Shown here piece after piece: positions 23,870-35,422 of a stretch of DNA of 64,000 bases (position 1 is its first letter; every line of letters starts with the position of its first letter). A program made the position numbers and the translations under genes. The stretch comes from Ahaetulla prasina (Eukaryota > Chordata > Lepidosauria > Squamata > Colubridae): NCBI RefSeq assembly GCF_028640845.1, contig NC_080540.1, forward strand, positions 263,719,958-263,783,957, given 5' to 3'. The notes below the pieces were generated by a model. It had not been told where the DNA came from and ran no database searches. It saw only the letters and a program-made list of their open reading frames with translations.

Positions 23870-24416
23870 AGTGTTAATACCACTTTATAATGATTTGGTA
23901 AGGCCACACTTGGAATATTGTATTCAGTTTTGGTCGCCACGATGTAAAAAAGATGCTGAGACTCTAGAAAGAGTGCAGAGAAGAGCAACAAAGATGATTA
24001 GGGGACTGGAGGCTAAAACATATGAAGAACGGTTGCAGGAACTGGGTATGTCTAGTTTAATAAAAAGAAGGACTAGGGGAGACATGATAGCAGTGGTCCA
24101 ATATCTCAGGGGCTGCCACAAAGAAGACGTAGTCGGGCTGTTCTCCAAAGCACCTGAGGGTAGAACAAGAAGCAATGGGTGGAAACTAATCAAGGAAAGA
24201 AGCAACTTAGAACTAAGGAGAAATTTCCTGACAGAACAATTAATAAGTGGAGCAACTTGCCTGCAGAAGTTGCAAATGCTCCAACACTGGAAATTTTTAA
24301 GAAAATGTTGGATAACCATCTGTCTGAGATGGTGTAGGGTTTCCTGCCTAGGCAGGGGATTGGACTAGAAGGCCTCCAAGGTCCCTTCCAACTCTGTTGT
24401 TGTTATTGTTATTGTT
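23870..24416 (+). mobile_element. CR1-type LINE 3' fragment with 165-codon open frame
   Basis: The + frame 23871-24368 encodes a CR1 ORF2 C-terminus: LVRPHLEYCIQFWSPRCKKD, ETLERVQRRATKMIRGLEAK, SSLIKRRTRGDMIAVVQYL, LELRRNFLTEQ. The 3'UTR text ggcctccaaggtcccttcca and a (TTGTTA)n tail follow. The reverse transcriptase core lies upstream and is missing (5' truncation). The last third of the frame has probably shifted from the ancestral frame. Confidence 0.93.
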
Positions 24417-25538
24417 AAATGTGGTTGCTCAAATTGTGGGGTTTAGGAAGGGCTTTCAAAGAAATAGCAAGTTTTATATATTGTTATATAGCTAAAATTA
24501 ATATATATTTCACAAATTCCAAAACAGTCAAAGGAAGTGTATGTTATTTATTTATGAAATGTATATGCCTCACATTTCACTGTTGCAGTGACTGTTGGCA
24601 GCTTAGAAGACCAACTTCTTGCCAACAACACTGTCTCTTTGCCACGCCCTATGGCCTTCAGGGACTAGCTTAATAATTTTAATACAAAATGAAGTATTCA
24701 AAGAAGCAGACCTGGAAGAACTGCAAAGGTCTATGCAGGGCCAAGAAAATGAAGCTTTGTCAGAATTAGACAGTAGAAGCAAACCAAGGGGGGTCAGCAG
24801 TAGAGAAAGCCACCATAGCTATTGAATGTTTTTAATTTCTGAACCTCTCCTCTGCCTTTTCCTCAGAAAGAACCAAGCCCTCTAAATTAAAAAAGAAATT
24901 GGGGGGTGGGGGAAATAACTGAGCGTCTATAATAGCACAAAAACAACATTATAAGGTTGCTCGTATTGAAGCTTCTTCCAAAGAACATCTAGCACAAATA
25001 TTAAAAGATACCAATGCTGTAATGTCTAACAAAAGCATCAGCCACTGCAAGAAACAAACCAATTAATATAGCACATACCTGCAATTATAATAGAATACCT
25101 GGTGTGCAAATTAACAAAGAAAAAAATCTAAACAGTACCATTATTTACATCATCAAAATGGAAAATCAGGATGGAAAATAAGATTAGCAAGCTAAGATCA
25201 GATGTAAGCAACCAGAACAGATAAAAAAAGAGAGACTGAAGAAGACCAAAGAATACTTAATCAAGAAATAGCACCTAGAAACAAGGAATATTAAGAAGAA
25301 CTGAAAATAATAAAGCTGTAAAACAGCAGCTATAGCCTAAGGTCAACAAATGTGTTGATCAAATTGCACTCTATACGCAGAATCTCCAATTTCAATCCAA
25401 TCAGAAACATTTCTATGAATCCATCAATGAAGAGACTTCAGTGAACCAGCCAACACCTGACAAAGAAGAAACAGTACAGTTCTGGGTGAGCTAAGAGACA
25501 AACCAAAGAAATTCAACAAGAATACAGCTTGGATAAAG

Positions 25539-25673
25539 CAGAGGTCTCCAACCTTGGCAACTTTAAGACTTGTGGACTTCAACTCCCAGAGTTCCTCAGC
25601 CAGCAAAGCTGGCTGAAGAACTCTGAGAGTTGAAGTCCACAAGTTTTAAAGTTGCCAAGGTTGGAGACCTCTG
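25539..25673. mobile_element. Palindromic hAT MITE, family A, copy 8
   Basis: A 135-bp inverted repeat with a perfect 8-bp duplication ggataaag (25531-25538 and 25674-25681). It is inserted in the decayed LINE. Confidence 0.95.
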
Positions 25674-25700
25674 GGATAAAGGATATGAAAAATGTCAGTG

Positions 25701-26045
25701 TGTAAGAAATTATGAGCTGGGATAGCCATAACACCAAGTCAGCCAGTGGGAACTGTTTGGTGACTAAGAAACAGGATCTGCTGTGAGCCATGTGAGATGG
25801 CTCGGAGCCTGGGCGTGGCTTAGCTTAATTGGTCTGTGAATATATAAGAATAGCTTCTGTTCTTCTATAGATTCTGTGCTTCTGTGCTTCTATGATTTCT
25901 GGTTCTGGCTTCTGATTCTTGTCTTTGTACTGGCTACCACGTTGCAAGAGCTGCATGGGTATTGTATACAAACAAGTTTCTTCTATAAATGAATCCTGTT
26001 GAATTATTTACTTGTGTGCTGGTTGGATCACTGCAAACTCTAACA
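25701..26045 (+). mobile_element. Possible solo LTR
   Basis: A TG...CA-bounded segment (tgtaagaaattatg to actctaaca) with a TATA-like aatatataag at about 25849 and CT-rich sequence after it, as in an LTR promoter. It interrupts the A-rich LINE-like sequence. I find no matching target duplication, so boundaries and identity are tentative. Confidence 0.35.
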
Positions 26046-27242
26046 AATAAGAATAAAAAAGAAAATTGAAATGAAAGAACTTGTAGTAATAGCAGAAAAG
26101 GGAAAAGGAAAGACAAGAAAGTCAAATAATTGGTCAGTACCAGGTGAAGGTGAACTGCTTGATTTTTGGTTGAAATATCTGACTAGTCTACACTCACTCA
26201 TTGCCAAGCAATTTAAAAACATACTACAGGGAATTGAAATTGAAGATTAGATAACATCTGGCTGGCGAAAGCTAGCTGATAAGGAAACATCCAACAAAAG
26301 GGACAGAAGTAGGCAGCTAAAGTCAATCATCTGTTTACCAACAACTTTCAAATTGCTAACAAATGTGAAAACTAATGCAGTTCAATAGCACCCGGGTGAA
26401 AATAATCTCTTTCCATCTGAGCAGAAAGGAACTACCTTTCTGACAACAATTAAGAGCAGGAAAATTGAAGAAATAGATCATGGTTGTCAAATTCTCCACA
26501 TCACGTTGCCATCATGTGACGTATCACAATGTTTTTTTTCTCTTCACGGAGTTGGGGTGGGCGTGGCCTGCCAGTGATGCATCTGGGCCACCAATTTGAT
26601 ACTCCTGAAATAGACAGACAGACTAATTCTGGCTACCAAGACCAAGATGTAAAAAAAAAAAATCATACGAATCAGAATTGCGAAGACAGCAACAGACGAC
26701 AAATGCCATCTCTACAAAGAAGCTGAAGAAAACAGTGGACCACCTAGTTAGCTGCTGCAAGAAGATTGTACAGACTGATTATAAGCAAGATAAAGTAGCA
26801 AAAATGGTTCATTAGAAAAAATATTGTTTGCTTGCAAGTAAGAACCTGTGAAACCACAAATAAAATAGAAAAGGCTAAAGTGCTCTGGGACTTTAGAATT
26901 CAAACAGACAAGCACCTCGACATAACACTCCGGCCTTAACAATTGTTGATAAGAAAGCCAGAAAAAGTCTGACTAGTGGATGTTGCAGTACATGGAGACA
27001 ACAGGAAGAACTAGAGAAAATCACAAAATACAAAGACCTATAAATAGAAGTAACACAATTGTGGCAAAATAAAGCAAAGGTAGTACCAATAGGTACCATA
27101 TTGCACCTTGGTTACAATCCAAACATCTGGAGCACATGTGACAAAATTACCAAGTTAATTGCAAAAAGCAAGCCTTGCTTGAAACAGCTTACATTCTGCA
27201 ACAATTAAGGTAACCTTAGGAAGAATTTCCCAAGTAAATGCC

Positions 27243-29925
27243 ATATTTATTTATTTATTTATTTATTATTTAAATTTTTATACCGCCCTTCTCCCGAAGG
27301 ACTCAGGGCGGTTTACAGCCAAGTAAAAATACACCATGATACAATATGAATACAATTAAAATACAATTTAAAAAACTTATTAAATTGGCCAAAATTAAAA
27401 ATTTAGAATAAAAACCCATTAAAAACCCATAAATTTAAAACTAACCCAGTCCAGCGCAGATAAATAAGTGAGTTTTGAGCTCGCGACGAAAGGTTCGGAG
27501 GTCCGGAAGTTGACGGAGTCCTGGGGAGTTCGCTCCAGAGGCGGAGCCCCACAGAGAAGGCCCTTCCTGGGCGCCGCCAGACGACACTGTCGCTACCGAC
27601 GGCACCCTGAGGAGTCCCTCTCTGTGAGAGCGCACGGTCGGTGAGAGGTATTCGGTAGCAGCAGGCGGTCCCGTAAATAGCCCGGCCCTATGCCATGGAG
27701 CGCTTTGAAGACGTTCACCAACACCTTGAAGCGCACCCGGAAGGCCACAGGGAGCCGGTGCAGCCTGCGCAGGATAGGTGCCACCCGGGAGCCACACGGG
27801 GCTCCCTCTACCACCCCCGCAGCTGCATTCTGGACTAACTGCAGCCTCGGATGCCCCTCAAGGAGCCCCATGTAGAGAGCATTGCAGTAATCCAGACGAG
27901 ACGTCACAAGGGCGTGAGTGACTGTGCACAAGGCATCCCGGTCTAGAAAGGGGCGCAACTGGCGCACCAGGCGAACCTGGTGGAAAGCTCTCCTGGAGAC
28001 GGCCGTCAGGTGGTCCTCAAAAGACAGCCGTTCATCCAGGAGAACGCCCAAGTTGCGCACCCTCTCCATCGGGGCCAATGACTCGCTCCCAACAGTCAGC
28101 CGTGGACTCAGCTGGCTGTACCAGGATGCCGGCATCCACAGCCACTCCGTCTTGGAGGGATTGAGCTTGAGCCTGTTTCTCCCCATCCAGACCCGTACGG
28201 CTTCCAAGCACCGGGACAGCACTTCGATAGCTTCATTGGGGTGGCCCGGTGTGGAAAAGTACAGCTGGGTGTCATCCGCGTACAGCTGGTACCTCACACC
28301 GAAGCCACTGATGATCTCACCCAGCGGCTTCATATAGATGTTGAACAGAAGGGGCGAGAGAATCGACCCCTGCGGCACCCCACAAGGGAGGCGGCCGGGG
28401 GTCGACCTCTGCCCCCCCGTCAACACCGTCTGCGACCGGTCAGAGAGATAGGAGGAGAACCACCGATACACGGTGCCTCCCACTCCCAATCCCTCCAACC
28501 GGCGCAGCAGGATACCATGGTCGATGGTATCGAAAGCCGCTGAGAGGTCTAATAGGACCAGGGCAGAGGAACAACCCCTATCCCTGGCCCTCCAGAGATC
28601 ATCCACCAACGCGACCAAAGCCGTCTCAGTGCTGTAACCGGGCCGGAAGCCGGACTGGAACGGGTCTAGATAGACAGTTTCCTCCAGGTGCTGGGGAAAC
28701 TGATATGCCACCATACTCTCTACAACCTTCGCCGCGAAGCGAAGGTTGGAGACCGGACGATAATTACCCAAAACAGCCGGGTCCAGGGAAGGCTTCTTGA
28801 GGAGGGGCCTCACCACCGCCTCTTTCAAGGCGGCCGGAAAGACTCCCTCCAACAAGGAAGCACTCGTAATCCCCTGGAGCCAGCCTCGTGTCACCTCCTG
28901 AGTGGCCAGCACCAGCCAGGAGGGGCACGGGTCCAGTAAACACGTGGTGGCATTCAATCTACCCAGCAACCTGTCCATGTCCTCGGGAGCCACAGGGTCA
29001 AACTCATCCCAGACAATATCACCAAGACCGCCCTCAGACGCCCCGTCCGAATCGCCACAATTTTGGTCCAGACCGTCCGAAGCTGAACGATTTTATCGTA
29101 TAGATAACCGTTAAACTCCTCAGCACGTCCCTGCAACGGGTCATCCCGCTCCCCCTGGTGAAGGAGGGAGCGAGTCACCCGAAACAGGGCAGCTGGGCGG
29201 TTATCTGCCGACGCAATGAGGGAGGAGGCGTAGCAACGCCTCGCTTCCCTCAGTGCCACTAGGTAGGTCCTAGTATAGGATCTAACTAGTGTCCGATCAG
29301 CCTCTGAACGGCTGGACCTCCAAGAACTCTCTAGGCGTCTTCTCCGGCGTTTCATCCCCCTCAGCTCCTCGGAGAACCAAGGAGCCGGTTGGGATCTGCG
29401 CCGGGTCAGAGGCCGCAGAGGCACGACACGGTCTAAAGCCCCAGCCGCAGCCTGTTCCCAGGCTGCGGCTAGTTCCTCTGCCGTACCGTGAGCCAGATCC
29501 TCAGGGAATGGCCCAAGCTCCGTCCGAAACCTCTCTGGGTCCATCAGGCGCCTGGGACGGTACCAACGTAGTGGTTCCGTCTCCCTGCGGTGTTGGGTAG
29601 CGGTCAGAAAGTCCAGGCGAAGGAGAGAGTGATCTGACCATGACAAAGGTTCTGTGACTATATCTCTCAAGTCCAGATCCTTCAACCACTGACCAGAGAT
29701 GAAAATCAGGTCCAGTGTGCCTCCCCCGATGTGAGTAGGGCCATCCACTACTTGAGTCAGGTCCAGGGCCGTCATGGAGGCCATGAACTCCCGAGCTACT
29801 GTCGATGACGAGCCAGCAGATGGCAAGTTAAAGTCCCCCATGACTAAAAGTCTGGGGGTCTCCACTGCCACCCCGGCAAGCACCTCCAAGCATATCCAGT
29901 CTAAATATCGGACTGTTAGACTAAC
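27243..29925 (-). mobile_element. CR1-clade (L3-like) LINE, 2.7 kb, 5'-truncated, broken
   Basis: The minus strand encodes the 3' part of an APE-type endonuclease (LLVMGDFNLPSAG, with the SDHSLLRL motif near 29630) followed by a reverse transcriptase. RT motifs seen are NYRPVSNL, ALVLLDLSAAFDTIDH, GVPQGSILSPLLFNIYM and the catalytic YADDTQLYFS. The C-terminal domain matches the 15.4-kb copy (ALVTSRLDYCNALYMG). The 3' end has ccgccctgagtccttcggga and an (ATAAA)n tail at 27245-27275. The RT frame (27593-28993) and the endonuclease frame (28954-30042) overlap out of phase, and further shifts occur near 27500-27600, so no intact protein is made. The element breaks off near 29925 before the endonuclease start. 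Confidence 0.95.
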
Positions 29926-30087
29926 CATAATAATAAATATTGTGAGAATTTCAAGTACAAATTGGTAAAGTTTTGGTGCATCATATACCAGATATAACTC
30001 TGATTTAAAAAAGGAGGTGTGTCTAATTGGTGTGGCAATCAATGCCAGGGGATAGTACTAGACTAGAAGAAAAGAAATTGTGTCAAG

Positions 30088-30789
30088 CAGGGATGAAATG
30101 CTCCTGGTTCGGACCGGATCAGCTGATCCGGTAGCGATGGCGGCGGGTGGTTTGGAGAACCAGTAGCAAAAACCCTGCCTCCCATCCACCCACCCATGCC
30201 CACCCAATTGCCCAGTCGCCCTCTTGACCACTTGCTGCTTCTTTTCAGCTAGCTCGTTTTTCCTGCCCGAATGGTGGGAATAGGTTGTAAAAAAAATGCT
30301 TTTAAAAGTAAAAAAAGGCTCTTTTAGGTATACAAATTTGAATAATAAATAAATAAATAAAAAAAGGCTCTGACGATTGCACGGCTCAGCTGTGATCGTC
30401 AGAGACTTTTTTTAACCTTTTAAAAGCATTTTAACAACCTATTAGGTTGTTAAAAAAATGCTTTTAAAAGTAAAAAAAGGCTGTGACGATCATAGCTGAG
30501 CTGTGTGATCGTCAGAGCTTTTTTTTACTTTTAAAAGCATTTTTTGCAGCTGAAAAGATTGTAAAAAATGTTTTTAAAAGTGAAAAAAAAGATTGTGCAC
30601 CATAGCTGATCACACCTCCCCCGCGTGCTGTTTTACTTACCCCATGCTTCCTTTTGGCTTGCACTGCACATACATGCACCTCACATTTGATGTGTGGTGC
30701 ACATTGTGCATTGTGCATTGTGAGTTTGGCACGCAGTGAGCATGCACAGCCAGCAAGCCAGTAGTAAACCGGTTCAGATTTCACCATTG
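30088..30789. mobile_element. hAT non-autonomous element with internal inverted repeats
   Basis: A 702-bp element beginning CAGGGATGAAATGC and ending GATTTCACCATTG. It is flanked by a perfect 8-bp duplication gtgtcaag (30080-30087 and 30790-30797). The ends resemble MITE families B and C. Its interior (30281-30600) is a set of palindromic T/A-rich arms around gtgatcgtcagag (see findings). No transposase frame is present. Confidence 0.88.
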
Positions 30790-31004
30790 GTGTCAAGATC
30801 TAAAAATCAAACTTGAAAAATTATGACATAAATCATCCATCCCAGTGGTTATTAGCATACTGGGTGTTATATCAGAATACTTTGGACAATACTTAGAAAA
30901 TCTGAGCATTTACCAAAATTCCAACTATCAAATTATAGATAGCCAGATTGCTTCAATCCACACATATACTGATACATTAAACATCCTTGGTTCTTAGGAA
31001 AAAT

Positions 31005-31545
31005 ACAGAATACAGAATAACAAAATTGAAAGGGATCTTGAAGATCTTCTAATCCTACCCCCTGTCCAAGCAGGAATCCTATACCATTCCAGAACAATGG
31101 CTGTCCAATCTCAAAAACCACTAGTGATGGAACACCCACAATATCTGAAGGCAAGCCATTCCACTGATTAATTGTTCTCATTGTCAGGAAATTTCTCACT
31201 AGTTCTAAGTTGGATTGCTCTTTGATGAGTTTCCATCCAGTACTTCTTGTCTTGCCATGAAGTGCTTTGGAGAATAGGTTGTCCCCAACTTCTTTATGAA
31301 AGCTCTCAAATACTGGAAGACCACTTTCATGTCACCCCTGGTCCCCCTCTTTGTTAGACTAGACATAACCAGTTCCTGAAACCATCATATGTTTTAGCCT
31401 TCAGTTCCCTAATCATTTTTGTTGCTCTTTTCTGCACTTTCTAGAGTCTCAACATCTTTTTTTGTATCATGGAGACCAGAACTTCATGCAGTACTTTAAG
31501 TATGATGCTAACCAAGGCAATGTACAGCGGTAATAATCCTTCACA
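31005..31545 (-). mobile_element. CR1-type LINE 3' fragment
   Basis: Minus-strand homologue of the copies at 11.4, 22.1 and 23.9 kb: + strand gggatcttgaagatcttcta at the 3' end, then gtcaggaaatttctcactag and aatcatttttgttgctcttt. It extends further 5' to about 31545. It is decayed. Confidence 0.88.
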
Positions 31546-32325
31546 TGAGCTCAATGCATATAAGGCCAAAACCAGCTAAAGACCTAGCAACTGTTATTTC
31601 ATTGTTGTGCACAATAATAGTCATAAAATATAATGCAACCACAGCTGGAAAAAGTTGCCTACATTTGCAGTAAAATTGAAGTACTTTTCTCTAACTGAGC
31701 CAAAATACCATGAATTGCTTAAAGTAGATTTAAGAAAAAGATATTATGATTGGAGTTTCTCATTGAAGTCTTGGGAACTTCCAAATGGGAAGTTCTGTGA
31801 TTTTAAATGCAGAATTCTCCAGTCATCATGACCCTTGCTGGGGATTCTGTGCATTTTTCTAAACCCATGACGGAAGAGTATGATGGAACCGACAGAGATG
31901 GAAATATTAACAGCTCTTACTAAAGAAAAGGCATTGGCAAAATTTAACTTTAAATGGAAGCCTTTTATGGACTTTTTGCAAGAAATAGAAAAAAAAACAA
32001 ATTATGACATATCGAGTTAATGATGGATAAAAACTGTCAACTGTTTTAAAAATGGATACTATTGATATCCCAAATTAAAGTTTGCATTTAAATTTTACAT
32101 ATTTTGTATAAGAAATTGGAAGCCACTTTTTTATACTTTTGTTTTTCCCCCCACAATCCTATCCTCTATCTTTCTCTTTATGCTTTGTCTCTATCTATCC
32201 ATCTTTTTATGTTTGTTACTTTTTATCTTTATGTTCTATTAAGAAAATCTTAGGATTTTTTTAAAATGGAGAATTCTGGGAATGGAAATATATCTACCTG
32301 GAAGTTTTGATGAGTGAAGAAGACA
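31546..32325. other. Intergenic sequence, nothing recognised
   Basis: Short runs such as attgcagaattctccag and LINE-like A-rich text are present, but no family could be assigned. No gene was seen. Confidence 0.4.
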
Positions 32326-32445
32326 GGGTTGAAAGAAAGTGACTAGCCCAAGGTCACTTAGCTGACTTTGGGTCTAAGGTAGGACTAGAACTCATCACTT
32401 CCTGGTTTCTAGCCTGATGCCTAAACACCAAGTGGCTCTTTCACT
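32326..32445 (-). mobile_element. MIR-like SINE fragment
   Basis: Minus strand: a box-B-like gttctagtcc within gatgagttctagtcctacct, then agctaagtgaccttgggcta and gtcactttctttcaacc. This is the conserved core layout of MIR-type (CORE) SINEs. About 120 bp; the tRNA head is worn. Confidence 0.7.
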
Positions 32446-33391
32446 AAGAACTAGATATAGTTATATTATATTGAAGGAAGTGCTGTTGGAATAAAAGAAT
32501 AGGTATATTACCTGAAATCACAGCTTTAGTTTTTAAAAAGTATGCATTTTATGAATGCTAGGTTAATATATGAACTTGATATATGATCACATAAAGATAA
32601 TGCCAGAAACCATACTGAGATAATTAGACAGTGACTTACAAGAATCTGGATGTGGAAGAGGAATGTAGGGATCAGACTTTCTTCAAAATACTAAATTTGC
32701 TTAATTTATACTGGCCACATCTAACCTGCCTTAGTGGAAAATTCAAGATGCCTGATATGGGGGTAGGGGGCATGTTTTTTGTGTTTGTTTTATATTTTGT
32801 TTAATTTAAATTGCAGTACAGAGTATAGAATTTTATATTATTCTAGGAAGTGAAGTCCCATATATGTCATAGGCACCAGCATTGGAAAATAATAAAAAGC
32901 AACCTGAGAGAGCAAGGTGGGAAAAAAAACAATAAAGTAAAACATTGTAAAAAAAATAATAATAATCACAAAGCTCTCATCAATTGCAATGTATTTGCAT
33001 TCTCTGGGCAGCAACTATCAGTTTCAATGGTTATAAAGATAATTATGAAGACTTATACCAACATCTACTTTGCCATTTTTTTCAAAAACATTATTCCTCT
33101 TGAAATAAAATTCCAGTTTTCCACTTTATTCTCAGAGTGTGGGAATTTTCGTTTCATTTGGTGGTGGTTGTATTTTTGGAATTACTTTGCAACTCTGTTT
33201 TTTGGAAGTCAAATGCAACTCCATATCTTGTTTCATTGAAGAGAAAGATAGAAATGGCATTAATATAAAATGGGAATTTGATTGAATCGACTCCAACTTA
33301 TGTCTGCAAGGAAAAATGTGTGTTGTGTGTTTTTAACAATTATTTTAACAAGACCGAAAATCTGCTCCTTCACAGAGGGACCTTTACCTCT
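32446..33391. other. Intergenic sequence, nothing recognised
   Basis: AT-rich. A 129-codon frame at 32850-33239 is Lys/Asn-rich at its start and Phe/Trp-rich at its end, without domain features; I treat it as chance. Confidence 0.45.
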
Positions 33392-33402
33392 ATGTTCCAC
33401 CT

Positions 33403-33859
33403 GTTGTTGTTGTTAGTTGCGAAGTCGTGCCCAACTCATCGCGACAACATTCCTCCAGGCCTTCCTGTCCTCTACCATCCTCTGGAGTCCATTTAAACTC
33501 ATGCCTACTGCTTCAGTGACTCCATCCAGCCACCTCGTTCTCTCTCATCCCCTTCTTCTTTTGCCCTCAATCTTTCCCAGCATTAGGCTCTTCTCCAGTG
33601 AGTCCTTCTTTCTCATTAGGTGGCCAAAGTATTTCAGTTTCATCTTCAGGATCTGGCCTTCTAAAGAGCAGTCAGGGTTGATCTCCTCTAGGACTGACTT
33701 GTTTGTTCGCCTTGCAGTCCAAGGGACTCGCAGGAGTCTTCTCCAGCACCAGAGTTCAAAGGCCTCAATTCTTTGGCACTCAGCTTTTCTTCTGGTCCAA
33801 CCTTCACAGCCATACATTGCAACTGGGAAAACCATAGCTTTGATTATATGCACTTTTAT
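33403..33859 (-). mobile_element. BovB (RTE-clade) LINE 3' end
   Basis: The minus frame 33545-33868 encodes KAMVFPVAMYGCEGWT, then RIEAFELWCWRRLLRVPWTA, RRTNKSVLEEINPDCSLEG and LKYFGHLMRKKDSLEK. This is the very characteristic C-terminus of the BovB/RTE reverse transcriptase. The 3' end is a short (TTG)n-type tail at 33403-33415. Flanks atgttccacct (33392-33402) and atgctccacct (33860-33870) form a probable 11-bp target duplication. The copy is heavily 5'-truncated. Confidence 0.92.
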
Positions 33860-33870
33860 ATGCTCCACCT

Positions 33871-34364
33871 ACCTGAGTATTTTAATCTAAGTTTGGAGAT
33901 AGTTCTAAGGAACCATTCAATTATGTCAAAAAGGGAAACATCCATCCTTTTGATCTTAGTTTAGCAGCCCTTGGGGGAATAGATAGTGCAACCTAACAGT
34001 CCCTGATCTCAACAAACTGAAATGCCTGACTGTCACCCATTTTCCCATTCCACCTGAAGAATATCATGAAAAGACAATTTCCGGTTAGTAACAGGAGTGC
34101 CTACAAGGGATGATTTTTTTAAAAAGTCAAAACATAATGGTGCGATCAAAGCACATATAAAAGTGGAGACATGACTGTATCATCACGGCTGCCATGTTGA
34201 CTTTTTTTGGACACCACTGGTTAATTCTGCAATTCTGAGTCCTCCACCCTCTGCCTTTGTTTCTGTGGATCTTGCAAATTTTCATAGTGCAACTATTCAC
34301 TTTGAATAGACCTACTTAGAGTCTAACTGATCCTGGATTTTAAAACTCACTGAAACTTTGTGAA
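33871..34364. other. Intergenic sequence, nothing recognised
   Basis: No recognised gene or element. Confidence 0.45.
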
Positions 34365-34377
34365 CCCTGTGAGCTTA

Positions 34378-34705
34378 AAGGTAAAGGTTCCCCTCGCACA
34401 TATGTGCTAGTCGTTCCCGCCTCTAGGGGGCGGTGCACATTTCTGTTTCAAAGCCGAAGAGCCAGTGCTGTCCGAAGATGTCTCCGTGGTCATGTGGCCA
34501 GCATGACTAAATGCCACACTGAATGCTGTTATCTTTTTCTACTTGCATTTTTTATGCAAGTAGAATATGTTGCAACTGCTAATTTGGCAGAAGCTGGGAC
34601 AAGTAATGGGAGCTCACCCCGTTATGCAGCACTAGGGATTCGAACTGCTGAACTGCTGACCTTTTGATTGACAAGCTCAGCATCTTGGTCACTGAGCCAC
34701 CACAT
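34378..34705 (-). mobile_element. tRNA-derived SINE, family S1, copy 2
   Basis: Same family and orientation as 6929-7285: minus strand ggtggctcagtgaccaagat head, box-B-like gttcgaatcc, and an end reading aggggaacctttacctt. It is flanked by a perfect 13-bp duplication ccctgtgagctta (34365-34377 and 34706-34718). Frames across it are not genes. Confidence 0.95.
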
Positions 34706-34718
34706 CCCTGTGAGCTTA

Positions 34719-35272
34719 CCTCTGAGTAAATATGCATAGGCTGGGACTGCCAGCATCTCTTTCCTTCATTGTTCCCAAGATCAAGTAGAGCAAAACTCAG
34801 TCTCCTCTCCCATGGAATTTTTACTCAGAAGTTAAATCTCCATCTCTGAGAAGTAGTAAATTCCACTATGTTTGTTGGCTCTTAGTTTCAGGTGAATGAG
34901 AAAAACAAGTCCACATACACCACAGTGATTTCTGGGGAACCTGTGTAAGTCCAGACATACTTCTCTTTTGACTTTGCATCTCTGGTCAACAAATTCAGCT
35001 GGCTGTACACCAGTAGGATGGCTAGATACCTCTACTCCTCTAAGATAAAAGGGAGGGGAGAGAGAGAGAGAGAAAAAACACTTTCTTGAAATCTTTTGTG
35101 GGTCTTGAAAAGCTTTAACAACCCCAGAACATTCCAAAATCCTCCCTACTCAATCACTACACTAATATGGTCGTAAACATCTTTCCCATCTTCAACCTGA
35201 TGCTTGTCAAGGACATTGATTGTTCTATAGGTTGTTCCCTCCCAGCTTATTAGCTTGGGGTGATGGGAAGTC
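34719..35272. other. Intergenic sequence, nothing recognised
   Basis: Contains a short GA-rich run at about 35052-35078. No gene was recognised. Confidence 0.45.
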
Positions 35273-35280
35273 CTCTGGAA

Positions 35281-35414
35281 CAGGGGTCTCCAACCTTGGC
35301 AACTTTAAACCTGGTGGACTTCAACTCCCAGAATTCCCCAGCAGCTTTGCTGGCTGGGGAATTCTGGGAGTTGAAGTCTGCCAGACTTAAAGTTGGCACG
35401 GTTGGAGATCCCTG
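35281..35414. mobile_element. Palindromic hAT MITE, family A, copy 9
   Basis: A 134-bp inverted repeat with a perfect 8-bp duplication ctctggaa (35273-35280 and 35415-35422). It is the last repeat before the repeat-poor region. Confidence 0.95.
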
Positions 35415-35422
35415 CTCTGGAA

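Larger units (their letters stand above)
24690..27215 (+). mobile_element. Decayed LINE, possibly R4/NeSL-like (restriction-like endonuclease clade)
   Basis: An A-rich coding-strand sequence runs through this region with many stops and frameshifts. Near 26975-27110 the conceptual frames read VDVAVHGDNRK, then EKITKYKDL, then TQLWQNKAKVVPI. This resembles the C-terminal endonuclease region of R4/NeSL-like LINEs (a V-D-V-A-x-P-x-D pattern followed by K-Y-x-D-L). The retroelement is interrupted by a hAT MITE (25539-25673) and a possible LTR (25701-26045). Family placement is from memory of motif patterns only. The 5' limit is uncertain. Confidence 0.45.

Noticed and set aside
27593..30042. Long minus-strand frames as a host gene
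   Set aside because: They are the reverse transcriptase and endonuclease of a CR1-clade LINE, out of phase with each other and 5'-truncated.
33545..33890. Frames of 107 and 157 codons
   Set aside because: The minus frame is BovB reverse transcriptase; the plus frame is its shadow.
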